57,056 nucleotides of DNA, taken from positions 1 through 57,056 of the forward strand of contig NZ_FNFK01000011.1 of NCBI RefSeq assembly GCF_900101165.1, in the 5' to 3' direction. A model generated the notes under the pieces. That model did not search any database. It saw only the letters and a list, made by a program, of their open reading frames with translations, and had not been told where the DNA came from. The position numbers and the translations under genes are program-made. Within the stretch, counting starts at the first letter, position 1. Every line of letters starts with the position of its first letter. The DNA is from Alkalibacterium thalassium (GTDB taxonomy: Bacteria > Bacillota > Bacilli > Lactobacillales > Carnobacteriaceae_A). Below, piece after piece: positions 29,874-37,597 of the stretch.

Positions 29874-32800
29874 TTATTTAGTTTCAATTTCAACAAGCAG
29901 ATCATTAGACTGAATCTGATCGCCTTCTTTGACAAATAAGCGTTCAACTCGTCCAGCAATTGACGAACGGATCGTCGTTTCCATCTTCATTGCCTCAGTT
30001 ATAACGATCGGTGCACCTTTTTCGACTTTGTCACCACGCTTGACCAGAACCTGAAGAACAGAACCGGGCATCGTCGCACCAATATGTCCTTTATTGGACG
30101 GTTCAGCTTTCTTGCGGACCGCTTTGGTCGTCGTTACACTCTTGTCCTGAATTTCGATCTGACGGCCCTGGCCGTTCAGTTCAAAGTAAAGGGTACGGTT
30201 ACCTTCCAGATCAGGGTCACCAATCTGATTCAGCTTGATGATCAACGTTTTCCCTTTTTCAAGAGTCACTTCGATCTGCTCACCCATACGCATGCCGTAG
30301 AAGAAGGTCGGTGTATCAAACTTATTCACTTCTCCATACATATTATAGAAGAAGGTGTAATCCAGGAAGACCTGTGGATACATGATGTAACTGATGACCT
30401 CTTCCATACTCGGTTCTCTGTCCAGGTGTTCGCCGAGCTCAGCCTTGATCTTCTCAAAATCCATCGGCTCCTTGTATTCCCCTGGTCTTTTCTCAAGCGG
30501 TTTTTCTCCTTTTAGAACGATCTCCTGCAGACGTTTCGGGAATCCACCTTCGGGTCTGCCGAGCTCACCTTTAAAGAAGCTGACAACTGATTTAGGAAAA
30601 TCGATGTCCTCTCCTTTATCGTAAATGTCCTGTTCGGTCAGGTCATTTTGAATCATGAACAGAGCCATGTCTCCTACTACTTTGGAAGACGGCGTAACTT
30701 TGACAATGTCCCCGAACATATGGTTCACGACAGTATAAGCGGCTTTGATATCATCCCAGCGATCCTCAAGGCCGACCCCTTTGGCCTGCTGTTTGAGGTT
30801 CGTGTACTGTCCACCCGGCATCTGGTGCGTATAGACTTCAGTAGACGCACCAGGCATGCCTTCTTCATAAACAGCATAGTATTTACGTGTATCTTCCCAG
30901 TATCGGTTCAACTGCTCTACATTCTGTATATTGAAATTAGGCGCATGGGATGTTCCTTCCAGTGCATAATACAGACTGCTCATGCTAGGCTGACTTGTTT
31001 TTCCACTTAATGCACTCTGAGCGACATCGACAACATCAACACCGGCACGGATCGCAGCACCATAGGTATAGACGCCATTTCCGCTCGTGTCATGCATATG
31101 CAGATGAATCGGTATCTTCACAGTGTTTTTCAGTTCGCCGATCAAACGATAGGCAGCATGCGGTTTAAGCAGTCCTGCCATATCTTTGATTGCAAGAATA
31201 TGTGCGCCCATTGCTTCTAGCTCTCTTGCCATCCACTTATAGTAATCCATCGTATACTTGGTCTGAGACGGATCGTTCAAGTCACCCGTGTAGCAGATGG
31301 CCGCTTCTGCGATCTTATTCTCATCCCTAACAAACTGAATACTTTTCTCCATCTGAGGAAGCCAGTTCAGACTGTCAAATATTCTAAAGACATCGATTCC
31401 GTTAGCTGCTGCCAGACGGATAAATTCCTGAAGGACATTATCCGGCAGATTTTCATACCCAACGCCGTTCGATCCTCTGAAGAGCATCTGGAATAAAGTA
31501 TTCGGCATTTTCTGACGGAGTTTTCTCAGACGCTCCCATGGGTCTTCGGTCAGGAAGCGGTAAGACACATCAAATGTGGCGCCTCCCCACATTTCCAGAG
31601 AGAAGAGTTCAGGTATCGCCTGCTCCGTCTGTTCAGCAATTGCCAGCATATCTTTCGAACGCATACGTGTTGCCAGCAGACTCTGGTGGGCATCTCTGAA
31701 CGTCGTATCAGTCATCAGTACTGAGTTCTGTTCTTTAAGCCACTGGGCTACTGCTTCGGGACCATCTGAATCCAGAATATGTTTAGGATAGACAATATCT
31801 TCAGAAGGAAGGATCAGTTTCTCCGGCATTCTTGGTTTCTTGTAAGCTTTTTTCTCTACTTTTCCGATTCCCGGGAACCCATTGACCGTTACATTTCCGA
31901 TATACTGTAGAGATTTATTCCCTCTGTCTCTCAGCTTTGAATACTCGAAAAGTTCCGGTGTTTCATCAATAAATCGTGTCGTCGCTTTCCCTGAAGAAAA
32001 CTCAGGGTGCTTGAGTACGTTGATCAGGAAGGGAATATTAGTTTTTACGCCTCGAATTCTGAATTCGATCAGAGACCGTGTCATTTTCTGAACAGCTTTT
32101 TCATAGTCCATCGCCTGAACAGACAGTTTAACTAAAAGTGAATCGAAAAATGGAGTAACGACTGACCCCTGGAAGCCATTCCCTGCATCCAGTCGGATAC
32201 CAAATCCACCCGGTGAGCGGTACGTATTGATTTTTCCAGTATCAGGAAGGAAATTATTTACTGGATCTTCAGTTGTGATCCGGCACTGAATAGCTGCACC
32301 GTTCAGTCGGATATCTTCCTGATGAGGCAGTCCGACTTCTTCAAACAGATTTTTTCCTTGAGCGATCAGAATCTGGCTCTGAACGATATCGATTCCGGTC
32401 ACCATTTCAGTGATCGTATGCTCAACTTGTACACGGGGGTTTACTTCAATAAAGAAAAATTCGTCGTTTTCAAGCAGAAACTCTACTGTCCCTGCGTTGA
32501 CATAGTCTACATGCTTCATGAGTTTGACCGCTGTTTGGCACAGTTCTTCTCTCACTGAAGGAGACAGGTCTACACATGGCGCTACTTCGACTACTTTCTG
32601 GTGACGTCTTTGAACAGAACAGTCTCGTTCATACAGGTGGACGATATTCCCATGACTGTCCCCGAGGATTTGAACTTCAATATGCTTGGGGTTGGAAATA
32701 TAGCGTTCGACGTAAATATCGTCACGGCCAAACGCCGCTTTCGCTTCACTCCTTGCCCGCTCGAATCCTTCTTCAGCTTCGGCTTCGTTATGAGCTACAC

Positions 32801-33305
32801 GCATACCGCGTCCACCGCCACCTAAAGCGGCTTTCATCATGATCGGATATCCGAATGTGCGTCCGAATGCCTTGACCTCTTCAACACTGTCGACCGGCCC
32901 GTCTGTTCCTGGAATAGTAGGAATACCTGCTTCTTTGGCTACTTCCTTAGCTTTCAGTTTATCTCCAAACACATCCAGATGACGCGTTTCCGGTCCGATG
33001 AAAATGATCCCTTCCTCTTCACAGCGTTCTGCAAAGTCCAGATTTTCAGATAAGAACCCGTATCCAGGATGGATCGCTTCAGCACCCGAATCTTTAGCAA
33101 TAGAAATAATGCTTTCAATGTCCAAGTATGCATCGATGGGCTTCTTTCCTTCTCCCACCAGATAAGCTTCATCTGCTTTAAACCGGTGAACGCTCGCTTC
33201 GTCCTCCTGAGCGTATATAGCAACCGTTGAAATCCTTAATTCATGCAGTGCTCTAAATATTCGGATAGCAATCTCGCCCCTGTTGGCAACCAATACTTTC
33301 TTCAT
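29874..33305 (-). CDS. pyc: Pyruvate carboxylase
   Basis: This biotin enzyme carboxylates pyruvate to oxaloacetate (anaplerosis) and feeds aspartate synthesis. The 1143-aa chain has the biotin carboxylase domain (VANRGEIAIRIFRAL; ATP-grasp KAALGGGGRGMR; FIEVNPRVQVEHT), the carboxyltransferase domain (TTFRDAHQSLLATRMR; LHMHDTSGNG) and the C-terminal biotinyl domain with EAMKMET (biotin Lys about 1107). It is full length. The start ATG has GAGGTGAAGACTTA before it. Aspartate 4-decarboxylase at 19798 could draw on the same oxaloacetate/aspartate pool. Confidence 0.98.
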   Translation of the reverse strand: MKKVLVANRGEIAIRIFRALHELRISTVAIYAQEDEASVHRFKADEAYLVGEGKKPIDAYLDIESIISIAKDSGAEAIHPGYGFLSENLDFAERCEEEGIIFIGPETRHLDVFGDKLKAKEVAKEAGIPTIPGTDGPVDSVEEVKAFGRTFGYPIMMKAALGGGGRGMRVAHNEAEAEEGFERARSEAKAAFGRDDIYVERYISNPKHIEVQILGDSHGNIVHLYERDCSVQRRHQKVVEVAPCVDLSPSVREELCQTAVKLMKHVDYVNAGTVEFLLENDEFFFIEVNPRVQVEHTITEMVTGIDIVQSQILIAQGKNLFEEVGLPHQEDIRLNGAAIQCRITTEDPVNNFLPDTGKINTYRSPGGFGIRLDAGNGFQGSVVTPFFDSLLVKLSVQAMDYEKAVQKMTRSLIEFRIRGVKTNIPFLINVLKHPEFSSGKATTRFIDETPELFEYSKLRDRGNKSLQYIGNVTVNGFPGIGKVEKKAYKKPRMPEKLILPSEDIVYPKHILDSDGPEAVAQWLKEQNSVLMTDTTFRDAHQSLLATRMRSKDMLAIAEQTEQAIPELFSLEMWGGATFDVSYRFLTEDPWERLRKLRQKMPNTLFQMLFRGSNGVGYENLPDNVLQEFIRLAAANGIDVFRIFDSLNWLPQMEKSIQFVRDENKIAEAAICYTGDLNDPSQTKYTMDYYKWMARELEAMGAHILAIKDMAGLLKPHAAYRLIGELKNTVKIPIHLHMHDTSGNGVYTYGAAIRAGVDVVDVAQSALSGKTSQPSMSSLYYALEGTSHAPNFNIQNVEQLNRYWEDTRKYYAVYEEGMPGASTEVYTHQMPGGQYTNLKQQAKGVGLEDRWDDIKAAYTVVNHMFGDIVKVTPSSKVVGDMALFMIQNDLTEQDIYDKGEDIDFPKSVVSFFKGELGRPEGGFPKRLQEIVLKGEKPLEKRPGEYKEPMDFEKIKAELGEHLDREPSMEEVISYIMYPQVFLDYTFFYNMYGEVNKFDTPTFFYGMRMGEQIEVTLEKGKTLIIKLNQIGDPDLEGNRTLYFELNGQGRQIEIQDKSVTTTKAVRKKAEPSNKGHIGATMPGSVLQVLVKRGDKVEKGAPIVITEAMKMETTIRSSIAGRVERLFVKEGDQIQSNDLLVEIETK

Positions 33306-33424
33306 TAAGTCTTCACCTCAACCTTATTTGATTTGATTATTTATCATTCTATTTTAACCTTACTCTCTATTTTACCAGAGATTGGCTTCATAAGAAAAAA
33401 ATATTTTTCATTGTCTCAGAAATC

Positions 33425-33455
33425 AAAAAGGAATGCCATCGATAGGCACCCCTCT
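33425..33455 (-). terminator. Hairpin with T-run in the adcB-pyc gap
   Basis: GGGGTGCC and GGCATTCC arms with loop TATCGAT are followed by TTTTTG on the minus strand. It would end any transcript entering from the zinc operon side before pyc. Confidence 0.55.
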
Positions 33456-33555
33456 ATACTGACATCTATAAAAAGCTTGTTCAGTAACTTACCACATTTA
33501 TTCCTTTATCTTTTGCTCCAAAAGGGTAATCCTTTCCCTGATGAGGCAGAAGGAA

Positions 33556-33582
33556 AAAAGAGATATACCCTCTTTTCTAAAC
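33556..33582. terminator. Hairpin following the small candidate ORF
   Basis: AAAAGAGGG/CTCTTTTTT arms with A-run and T-run on both strands lie about 17-40 bases past the 33599 stop. Confidence 0.5.
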
Positions 33583-33598
33583 AGGTTAAGCAATACGA

Positions 33599-33691
33599 TC
33601 AGAAACCTGCTGCCATTTTTCTTCTCCAATCGTCTGCTTCAAACCTAGTCCACATTAATATGTAATCAATCATTACCATTCTATCATTCAT
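33599..33691 (-). CDS. Candidate small ORF (30 aa) between adcB and pyc
   Basis: The minus strand encodes a short peptide beginning MNDRMVMIDYILMWTRFEAD and ending RRKMAAGF. It is directly followed by an AAAAGAG...CTCTTTT hairpin. The frame is open further upstream, without stops to about 33760, so it could be the tail of a decayed gene. There is no convincing ribosome-binding site. I do not recognise the peptide. The rest of the 33306-33805 gap holds only hairpins and A/T-rich DNA. Confidence 0.3.
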   Translation of the reverse strand: MNDRMVMIDYILMWTRFEADDWRRKMAAGF

Positions 33692-33746
33692 GCCCGACTG
33701 AATCTCAGACAGTTCGGATAATTTTATGACAACATTCGCACAAAGA

Positions 33747-33795
33747 CCCTCAATCAAGGAAAAATCACCTGTCCTTGGTTGAGGGTCACTTTTTT
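33747..33795. terminator. Terminator after adcB
   Basis: A GACCCTCAATCAAGGA/TCCTTGGTTGAGGGTC stem of 16 pairs lies 11 bp beyond the adcB stop. The T-run is better on the plus strand (CACTTTTTTA) than on the minus strand (TTTG). Confidence 0.75.
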
Positions 33796-33805
33796 ATCTT
33801 GCAAA

Positions 33806-34663
33806 TTAATCTGTATCGCCAGTTATATTTCTGCGACGGGTCAGTCGTTCATACTGGGAGGCCGAGAATAGTTTCTTTATAGCAGTGGTCAACCCAAAAA
33901 TGAAAATAAATATCAGAGTGATCGATGCTCCTGGCGGTGTGCCGTATTGATACGAAGCAGTGAGACCACTCAGCATTCCGATAACTGCAATGACTATGCC
34001 GATGAGGATAACGCCATTAAAACTCTTGCTTAACCGCATGGAAATTGCGGCTGGGAGAATAATAATCGCCGACACTAGTAAGGCGCCTACAATTGGCATG
34101 ATGACTGCTATCGTCACACCAGTCAGTACGTTGAACAGAATCGACATACGCTTAATCGGAAGGCCAGCTGTAAATGCCGTATCTTCATCGAACGTCAGAA
34201 TATACATCGGTTTTCTGAAAATAATGTATAAGCTCCCGATCGCCAGGGTCAAGCCAAGCAGAAGCCAGATCTGCTGCTGGCTTATCGTAACGATGGAACC
34301 GAACAGGAACTGGTTGATATTCAGTGATGCACCGCCCTCGTTCAGACCTAGAAGAACCAGAGCGACTGCCATCCCTCCGGACATCAACATTGCTACTGAT
34401 ATTTCAGAATATGTCCGGTATATCATTCGAAGATACTCCAGTAAGATGGCTACGCCTATCACGACGATAATATTTGTCCAGGTCGGGTCAGTACCTAACA
34501 GCATACCAAGTGCCACCCCGGCAAGCGATACATGCGAGAGGGTATCCGCCATCAGAGACTGTCTTCTCAAAATCAGAAAAAGCCCCAGAACTGGCGCAAT
34601 CAGTGAGATGAGGAATGATGCTTGGAAGGCTCTTTGCATGAATCCATAGAAAAACATCTCCAA
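33806..34663 (-). CDS. adcB: Zinc ABC transporter permease (AdcB/ZnuB)
   Basis: This is the membrane subunit of the zinc importer, about 285 aa with some eight hydrophobic segments. It has the ABC-3 permease signature region ([21 protein letters not shown] near residue 34; [20 protein letters not shown] near 195). The start is TTG at 34663 with GGAGG seven bases upstream; the next codon but one is ATG. The start lies inside the end of adcC, an overlap of 64 bp in another frame, so translation is likely coupled. Zinc as substrate is inferred from the Zur-boxed adcA beside it. Confidence 0.92.
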   Translation of the reverse strand: MEMFFYGFMQRAFQASFLISLIAPVLGLFLILRRQSLMADTLSHVSLAGVALGMLLGTDPTWTNIIVVIGVAILLEYLRMIYRTYSEISVAMLMSGGMAVALVLLGLNEGGASLNINQFLFGSIVTISQQQIWLLLGLTLAIGSLYIIFRKPMYILTFDEDTAFTAGLPIKRMSILFNVLTGVTIAVIMPIVGALLVSAIIILPAAISMRLSKSFNGVILIGIVIAVIGMLSGLTASYQYGTPPGASITLIFIFIFGLTTAIKKLFSASQYERLTRRRNITGDTD

Positions 34664-35316
34664 GGGGAATCCTCCTTCCGTATCAGTTCGATATGTTTAT
34701 TCGCGTATTGACGCAGCTCTTCATGATCATGCGTCACCATCAGTATGCCTTTTCCATGATCCTGACTGTTATGCTTAAGTAGGCGATAAAATTCTTCACG
34801 GGAATGGCTGTCCATACCTGTGGTCGGTTCATCCAGGACAAAGAGATCAGGGTCCGTTGCAAATACTCGGGCGATCGAAATACGCTGCTTCTGCCCCCCG
34901 GACAGTTCACCTATTTTCTTGTGACGCATATCCCACATACCAACGGATTCAAGAGATCGTCTGACATGTTCCTTATCTTCTTTATCCAGTTTTTTGAACC
35001 AGCGTCCTCTAGGATATCTCCCTGACTGAACGAGTTCCAGAACAGTACTTGGAAAGCCTGCGTTGAATGAAGAAACCTGCTGAGGAACATAGCCTACAAC
35101 GAGTTTTTCATTCCACCTATTTGTTCTGGACAGAGTGACGTTTCCTTTCGACGGTTTAAGAAGTCCCAGGATATTCCGTAATAAAGTTGTTTTTGCTGCC
35201 CCGTTTTCACCAGTCAGCATGACAAAATCACCGGAGTTCACCTCAAAAGAGATATTTTCCAGGACGGGTTCATCTTCATAATGGAAAGCAAGGTCATCGA
35301 CTGTAATATATTGCAT
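34600..35316 (-). CDS. adcC: Zinc ABC transporter ATP-binding protein (AdcC/ZnuC)
   Basis: This ATPase (238 aa) has a Walker A of the form GENGAAKTT, with Ala where most ABC proteins have Gly; I believe this variant is common in AdcC. The Q-loop region (GYVPQQ), signature LSGGQKQR, Walker [11 protein letters not shown] and switch His VTHDHEEL are all intact. The last ~20 residues are encoded in the overlap with adcB. It lies about 130 bp after adcA, with a hairpin between them. No Zur-type palindrome was seen directly before adcC, so expression probably depends on readthrough from adcA. Confidence 0.93.
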   Translation of the reverse strand: MQYITVDDLAFHYEDEPVLENISFEVNSGDFVMLTGENGAAKTTLLRNILGLLKPSKGNVTLSRTNRWNEKLVVGYVPQQVSSFNAGFPSTVLELVQSGRYPRGRWFKKLDKEDKEHVRRSLESVGMWDMRHKKIGELSGGQKQRISIARVFATDPDLFVLDEPTTGMDSHSREEFYRLLKHNSQDHGKGILMVTHDHEELRQYANKHIELIRKEDSPWRCFSMDSCKEPSKHHSSSH

Positions 35317-35397
35317 AAATTATCGACCTTTCTTAGATAGATTCGCTCTTAAGTATAGCATTTTATCCAGCATTTTTCAGCTGAATCTGTTAAACAG

Positions 35398-35439
35398 AAG
35401 ACGAGGTGTGCCGTTTTAAGCTGCGCACACCTCGTTAAT
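35398..35439 (-). terminator. Hairpin between adcA and adcC
   Basis: An ACGAGGTGTGC...GCACACCTCGT stem of 11 pairs lies just past the adcA stop. It is followed by CTTCTG rather than a real T-run, so it may be a leaky terminator or an mRNA-stability element that sets the adcA:adcCB ratio. Confidence 0.65.
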
Positions 35440-35443
35440 TGAT

Positions 35444-36670
35444 TTAGTTAATGGACTGTTTCAGTGCTTCGAGATTTTCTCTCATTGCTTCTACATATCC
35501 AAGACCTTCAGCTTGCAGTTCTTCTGACAAAGTTTCCAGATCATGCAGAACGGCTGTTTCTGTACCAGTCTCATTGGCTACTGTCTGGGCAATCGCCGAA
35601 TTGGCACCCTGCTGATAGTAAATGACCGGCACGTCGTATTCATTCACCAGCTGGTTTATTTCAGCTATTCTTGAAGGACTCGGCTCCACTTCTGTAGAAA
35701 GCCCTCCGATTGCTATCTGATCCAGATCATACCTGGCTGCAAGATAGCCGAATGCCTGATGCTGAACAACAAAGGTTCTATTTTCCGCACCCTCGAAAGC
35801 TTCCAGATAATCTTCATGAAGTGCAGACAGTTCATTGATGAACTGGTCTGCGTTTTCCTGATAGCTCTCTGCATTCACCGGATCTGCTTCAATCAGTGCT
35901 TCCATGATAAGCAGGACCTGATCTTGTGCAAGGACAGGATCAAGCCAGATATGAGGATCTTCTTCTTTATGATCATCAATGTGTACATGAGCCACTTCTG
36001 ATTGTGCGAGTTCATTTCCATCACCATCAGTTGCTACAGCCTGTACCAGAATATCTTCTCTTTCAATCTGGTATTCGAACCGGTCAGATGTCAGGTTATC
36101 GACCTGTTCCCATTGGCCTTCTTTTTCCATGACATACCATTGCCAGTCTTCTGCCTGTTCATATTGAGCCATTAAAGTGACGGTATCACCACTATGATAG
36201 TGGCCTGCCAGACCAATGATCTGAACATCCTCAGGAAGATTTGCCACTGGCTCAGCTGAAAAGTCTGTTTCATTTCCACTTGACGCCGGCGAGTCATAAT
36301 GCCTTTCCGTTCCCAGAGCGTCAGCTGTTCGGACAACTTCCAGTTCTTCATTCTCAATTGAATTCAGCAGGCTGGGTACCCAGAACTCCATTTCCTCACT
36401 TGTATAGATGAACAGATCTGCATTATTGATTCCTGCAATATCCCGAGCACTTGGTTCATAACTGTGTGGATCTGCTCCTCCACCTACCATGAGAGAAATA
36501 TCTGCATGCTCACCAGCCACCTGCTGAGTAAATTCATACACAGGATAAAAAGAAGTGACAATTGATAAGTTATCATCTGATGTTTGTTCAGAATTTTCTG
36601 GCGTACATGCACTTAAACCAAGAATTGCGAGAATAAGAGGCAGCAGCCCATACATTTTTTTATTAATCAT
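35444..36670 (-). CDS. adcA: Zinc-binding lipoprotein AdcA/ZnuA with an inserted extra domain
   Basis: This is the substrate-binding protein of the zinc importer, 408 aa from ATG 36670 (AAGGAG six bases upstream; the ATG at 36703 lies inside the Zur box). It has a signal peptide with lipobox LSAC (Cys22). The usual cluster A-I zinc ligands are visible: H69 (GADPHSYEP), H240 (DPHIWLDP), H304 (VVQHQAFG) and an acidic ligand in STEVEPSPSR (about 327-329). At residues about 148-234, where the family has a His-rich loop, there is instead a beta-rich domain with GHYHSGD, WQWY and AQSEVAHVH. The same domain forms the C-terminal half of the neighbouring lipoprotein (36799-37335). Confidence 0.93.
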   Translation of the reverse strand: MINKKMYGLLPLILAILGLSACTPENSEQTSDDNLSIVTSFYPVYEFTQQVAGEHADISLMVGGGADPHSYEPSARDIAGINNADLFIYTSEEMEFWVPSLLNSIENEELEVVRTADALGTERHYDSPASSGNETDFSAEPVANLPEDVQIIGLAGHYHSGDTVTLMAQYEQAEDWQWYVMEKEGQWEQVDNLTSDRFEYQIEREDILVQAVATDGDGNELAQSEVAHVHIDDHKEEDPHIWLDPVLAQDQVLLIMEALIEADPVNAESYQENADQFINELSALHEDYLEAFEGAENRTFVVQHQAFGYLAARYDLDQIAIGGLSTEVEPSPSRIAEINQLVNEYDVPVIYYQQGANSAIAQTVANETGTETAVLHDLETLSEELQAEGLGYVEAMRENLEALKQSIN

Positions 36671-36690
36671 CGTTAACTCCTTCAGATTGT

Positions 36691-36710
36691 AAATCGTAAT
36701 CATTACGGTG
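36691..36710. promoter_or_regulatory. Zur-type operator of adcA
   Basis: AAATCGTAATCATTACGGTG is a near-perfect palindrome matching the Bacillus Zur box (TCGTAATNATTACGA). It lies between the adcA -10 and its start codon, so a zinc-loaded repressor would block transcription. Confidence 0.85.
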
Positions 36711-36711
36711 A

Positions 36712-36743
36712 ATAAAGTATCATGAGAATAGATACTCTGTCAA
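36712..36743 (-). promoter_or_regulatory. Promoter of adcA
   Basis: The minus strand has TTGACA, then 17-18 bp, then a -10 of the form ATACTT/TACTTT, directly upstream of the Zur-type palindrome. Confidence 0.7.
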
Positions 36744-36760
36744 ATTATAATTTCAGAAGA

Positions 36761-36791
36761 GAAGGCAGCCGACTATATCAGCTGCCTACAT
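36761..36791 (-). terminator. Terminator after the zinc lipoprotein gene
   Basis: A GGCAGC...GCTGCC stem followed by TTCTCTTCTG lies just downstream of the lipoprotein stop. The T-run is interrupted. Confidence 0.6.
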
Positions 36792-36798
36792 TTTCTAT

Positions 36799-37335
36799 TT
36801 AATGATTGTCCACTTCAAGCTCAACAGCTTCAGATTGTGCATATGGTGCGTGTGCATCATCGTAAAGAACCGCCCTAACGTTTACTGTTGTTTCAGGTGC
36901 TTCCATAATCAAGTCTTGAGTATGCTGGCCGGAAATGATTTCCCATTCATCAGCATCATCTTCCCGGCTGTACCAGTGCCAGTCATCATAATCTGTCTCT
37001 TCTGACATGACAGCTGTCAGTTCAACTAGTTCTCCAGTGTGGTAATGATCCGCCACTCCTTCGATCGTGATCAGCTCTGCGACATCTGCATCAGCTTCAT
37101 CATGATCATAATGTTCATCTTCGGCCTCTTCATCAAGATCAGCAGTGTCGTCCGCTTCTGTATCTTCATCGCTGTCTTCTTCTAGTGCAGCTTCGTCACC
37201 TGTTTCTTCACTTCCTTCTTCTTCAGCCATATCTGTCGTGTTATCTTCTATACCTTCATCTTCTGCTGTATCACAGGCAGCTAAGTATAAACTCATTAAA
37301 GCAACTCCAGAAAGTTTGATCCATTTATTCAACAC
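36799..37335 (-). CDS. Zur-controlled lipoprotein with acidic tether and AdcA-like His/Trp domain
   Basis: This 178-aa lipoprotein has lipobox LAAC (Cys21). A tether of about 60 residues (25-85) is almost entirely D and E and ends in EHYDHDEAD. The C-terminal domain (about 88-178) contains ADHYHTGE, WHWYSR, SGQH and YAQSEAVELEV. It aligns along its length with the domain inserted in AdcA (HYHSGD, WQWY, AQSEV). The start is GTG at 37335 with AGGAGG seven bases upstream. It has its own promoter and Zur box just upstream of adcA. A role in capturing zinc and passing it to AdcA is inferred; no published function is known to me. Confidence 0.85.
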   Translation of the reverse strand: MLNKWIKLSGVALMSLYLAACDTAEDEGIEDNTTDMAEEEGSEETGDEAALEEDSDEDTEADDTADLDEEAEDEHYDHDEADADVAELITIEGVADHYHTGELVELTAVMSEETDYDDWHWYSREDDADEWEIISGQHTQDLIMEAPETTVNVRAVLYDDAHAPYAQSEAVELEVDNH

Positions 37336-37356
37336 AATTATTCCTCCTATATAAGT

Positions 37357-37378
37357 AAATCGTAATTGTTACGTTTTA
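37357..37378. promoter_or_regulatory. Zur-type operator of the zinc lipoprotein gene
   Basis: AAATCGTAATTGTTACGTTT closely matches the Zur box palindrome and overlaps the likely transcription start, just before the ribosome-binding site. Confidence 0.85.
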
Positions 37379-37379
37379 C

Positions 37380-37408
37380 ATTTAACCATGTTCCGCAGAT
37401 GATGTCAA
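37380..37408 (-). promoter_or_regulatory. Promoter of the zinc lipoprotein gene
   Basis: The minus strand has TTGACA (37408-37403), 17 bp, then TTAAAT (37385-37380). The Zur palindrome begins two bases downstream of the -10. Confidence 0.8.
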
Positions 37409-37508
37409 CCACTTTTTTTGTAAAAACTTTCGTTACACCTCGTAATGAGCAGCCAGACTACTAAGAATCACGGGAAAATAATGGTCAGGACTGGATCTTT
37501 GTCAGGCA

Positions 37509-37544
37509 CAATAAAAGAGCTGCTCTTCTGTGCAGCTCTTAATT
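37509..37544 (-). terminator. Terminator after ispE
   Basis: An AAGAGCTGC...GCAGCTCTT stem followed by TTATTG lies about 55 bp past the ispE stop. Confidence 0.8.
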
Positions 37545-37597
37545 TAGTCATTCTAACTTTTCGGGTGTGAAAAAAAGAGTCTTGTCTGAACCGTTTT

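Noticed and set aside
33333-33665. 110-aa open frame on the plus strand in the pyc-adcB gap
   Set aside because: Composition is like translated A/T-rich noncoding DNA (many F, I, L, S), there is no ribosome-binding site, and it runs across several hairpins.
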